Origin: Salaquimonas sp.
Lineage (GTDB): Bacteria; Pseudomonadota; Alphaproteobacteria; Rhizobiales; Rhizobiaceae
DNA: 5,748 nt
Direction: 5' to 3'
Assembly: GCA_024639745.1 (NCBI GenBank)
Contig: JAHEHW010000136.1
Location: 1 to 5,748 of the forward strand
Position numbers and translations under genes: made by a program. The notes below the pieces were generated by a model. It made no database searches, was not told the DNA's origin, and saw only the letters and a program-made list of their open reading frames with translations. Within the stretch, counting starts at the first letter, position 1. The number at the start of each line of letters is the position of its first letter. Below, piece after piece: positions 5,212 to 5,748 of this stretch.

Positions 5212-5748
5212 TTATTCGAGTTCGTCGCGGCTGATCACATATTCGGTGCTGCAGAATTCGCAGCTCGAAGATATCGTATCGTCCGACCAACTTTCTTCCA
5301 ATTCCTCAGGACCCAGCGATTTCAGGATGCCAATGATTTTCTCTCTGGTGCATGAGCACTTATCGCTGACATGAGGCCCCTCATGGATGATCACGCCGTG
5401 CTCGTTGAAAAGCCTGAAGAGCAATCTCTCACTCCCGATACCCGGATCGACGAGCTCATCGTCGCTGATCGTTTCGACGAGAGAACGCGCTTCGACCCAT
5501 GCGTCGTCGCGTTCTTCGGTTATAGGCTCCGCGGAACCTTCCTGCGCATTGCCGCCGGGAAGATCGCGTCTTATGAGCCGATCCGTCGATTCAGGCAGGA
5601 ACTGCACCAGAACGCCACCGGCTCGCCAACCATGGGATGAGCCGCTGCCCGTTACATCCGGCGTCACGATTTGCGATACGGCCATTCTCAGATGAGTCGG
5701 AATTTGCTCTGACTGGCGGAAATAAGCCTGCGCCACATCTTCGAGCGA
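5212..5748 (-). CDS. hslO: Hsp33 redox-regulated chaperone, C-terminal part
   Basis: Partial gene: the stop (TAA) is at 5212-5214 and the frame is still open at the window edge, so the N-terminal part of the protein is missing. The GTG at 5734-5736 is internal, since the codons before it continue the family sequence (SLEDVAQAYFRQSEQIPTH). Hsp33 is a cytosolic holdase that is inactive with zinc bound and becomes active on oxidation. The zinc/redox switch is intact: CSC and CEFC, separated by 29 residues, fit the CXC-X(27-32)-CXXC rule (codons within 5251-5358). The fragment also holds the QSEQIPT stretch and the GGVLVQFLPE segment of the substrate-binding domain. It converges on trkH with a 21-bp gap and no obvious terminator between them. 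Confidence 0.93.
   Translation of the reverse strand, partial: SLEDVAQAYFRQSEQIPTHLRMAVSQIVTPDVTGSGSSHGWRAGGVLVQFLPESTDRLIRRDLPGGNAQEGSAEPITEERDDAWVEARSLVETISDDELVDPGIGSERLLFRLFNEHGVIIHEGPHVSDKCSCTREKIIGILKSLGPEELEESWSDDTISSSCEFCSTEYVISRDELE

Noticed and set aside
5208..5223. Inverted repeat GAACT/AGTTC at the trkH-hslO junction as a terminator
   Set aside because: The stem is only 5 bp, AT-rich, lacks a T-run and overlaps the end of the hslO coding region.
5734..5736. GTG as the start of a complete 174-residue hslO
   Set aside because: The frame is open to the window edge, the upstream residues match Hsp33, and Hsp33 is much longer, so the gene is simply cut by the window.

Overview
The window looks like a chromosomal housekeeping segment from an alphaproteobacterium, most likely in the Hyphomicrobiales (Rhizobiales). 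The reasons are a two-domain, roughly 360-residue dCTP deaminase of the rhizobial type, a SAM-II (metA/SAM-alpha) riboswitch ahead of a MetZ-type O-succinylhomoserine sulfhydrylase, a 130-residue ApaG, and moderately GC-rich DNA. The genus cannot be fixed from sequence alone. I see no transposase, phage gene, CRISPR array, tRNA or rRNA.

Layout: positions 1-104 hold no supported gene. dcd (105-1193, minus strand) diverges from metZ (1398-2597, plus strand). The 204 bp between them hold a possible metZ promoter, nested inverted repeats, a SAM-II riboswitch (about 1288-1347), an intrinsic-terminator hairpin (1353-1386) and a strong Shine-Dalgarno sequence that follows the terminator T-run directly. 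metZ converges on a CDP-alcohol phosphatidyltransferase gene (2607-3221, minus) with a 9-bp gap. That gene diverges from apaG (3336-3728, plus). apaG overlaps the start of trkH (3706-5190, plus) by 23 bp, and trkH converges on the 3' part of hslO/Hsp33 (5212-5748, minus), whose N-terminal part lies beyond the window.

The genes do not form one pathway. MetZ makes homocysteine for methionine/SAM synthesis and is probably feedback-controlled by SAM through the riboswitch. Dcd supplies deoxyuridine nucleotides for thymidylate synthesis. The membrane phosphotransferase makes an unidentified phospholipid or related product. TrkH is the membrane subunit of a K+ uptake system, and Hsp33 is a redox-activated chaperone. 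Only apaG-trkH looks like a translationally coupled pair.

The most interesting region is the metZ leader, where a terminator sits between the SAM-II aptamer and the ribosome binding site. A stretch of the aptamer can also pair with the 3' arm of the terminator, giving a testable attenuation switch. I find no convincing evidence of a wholly new system.
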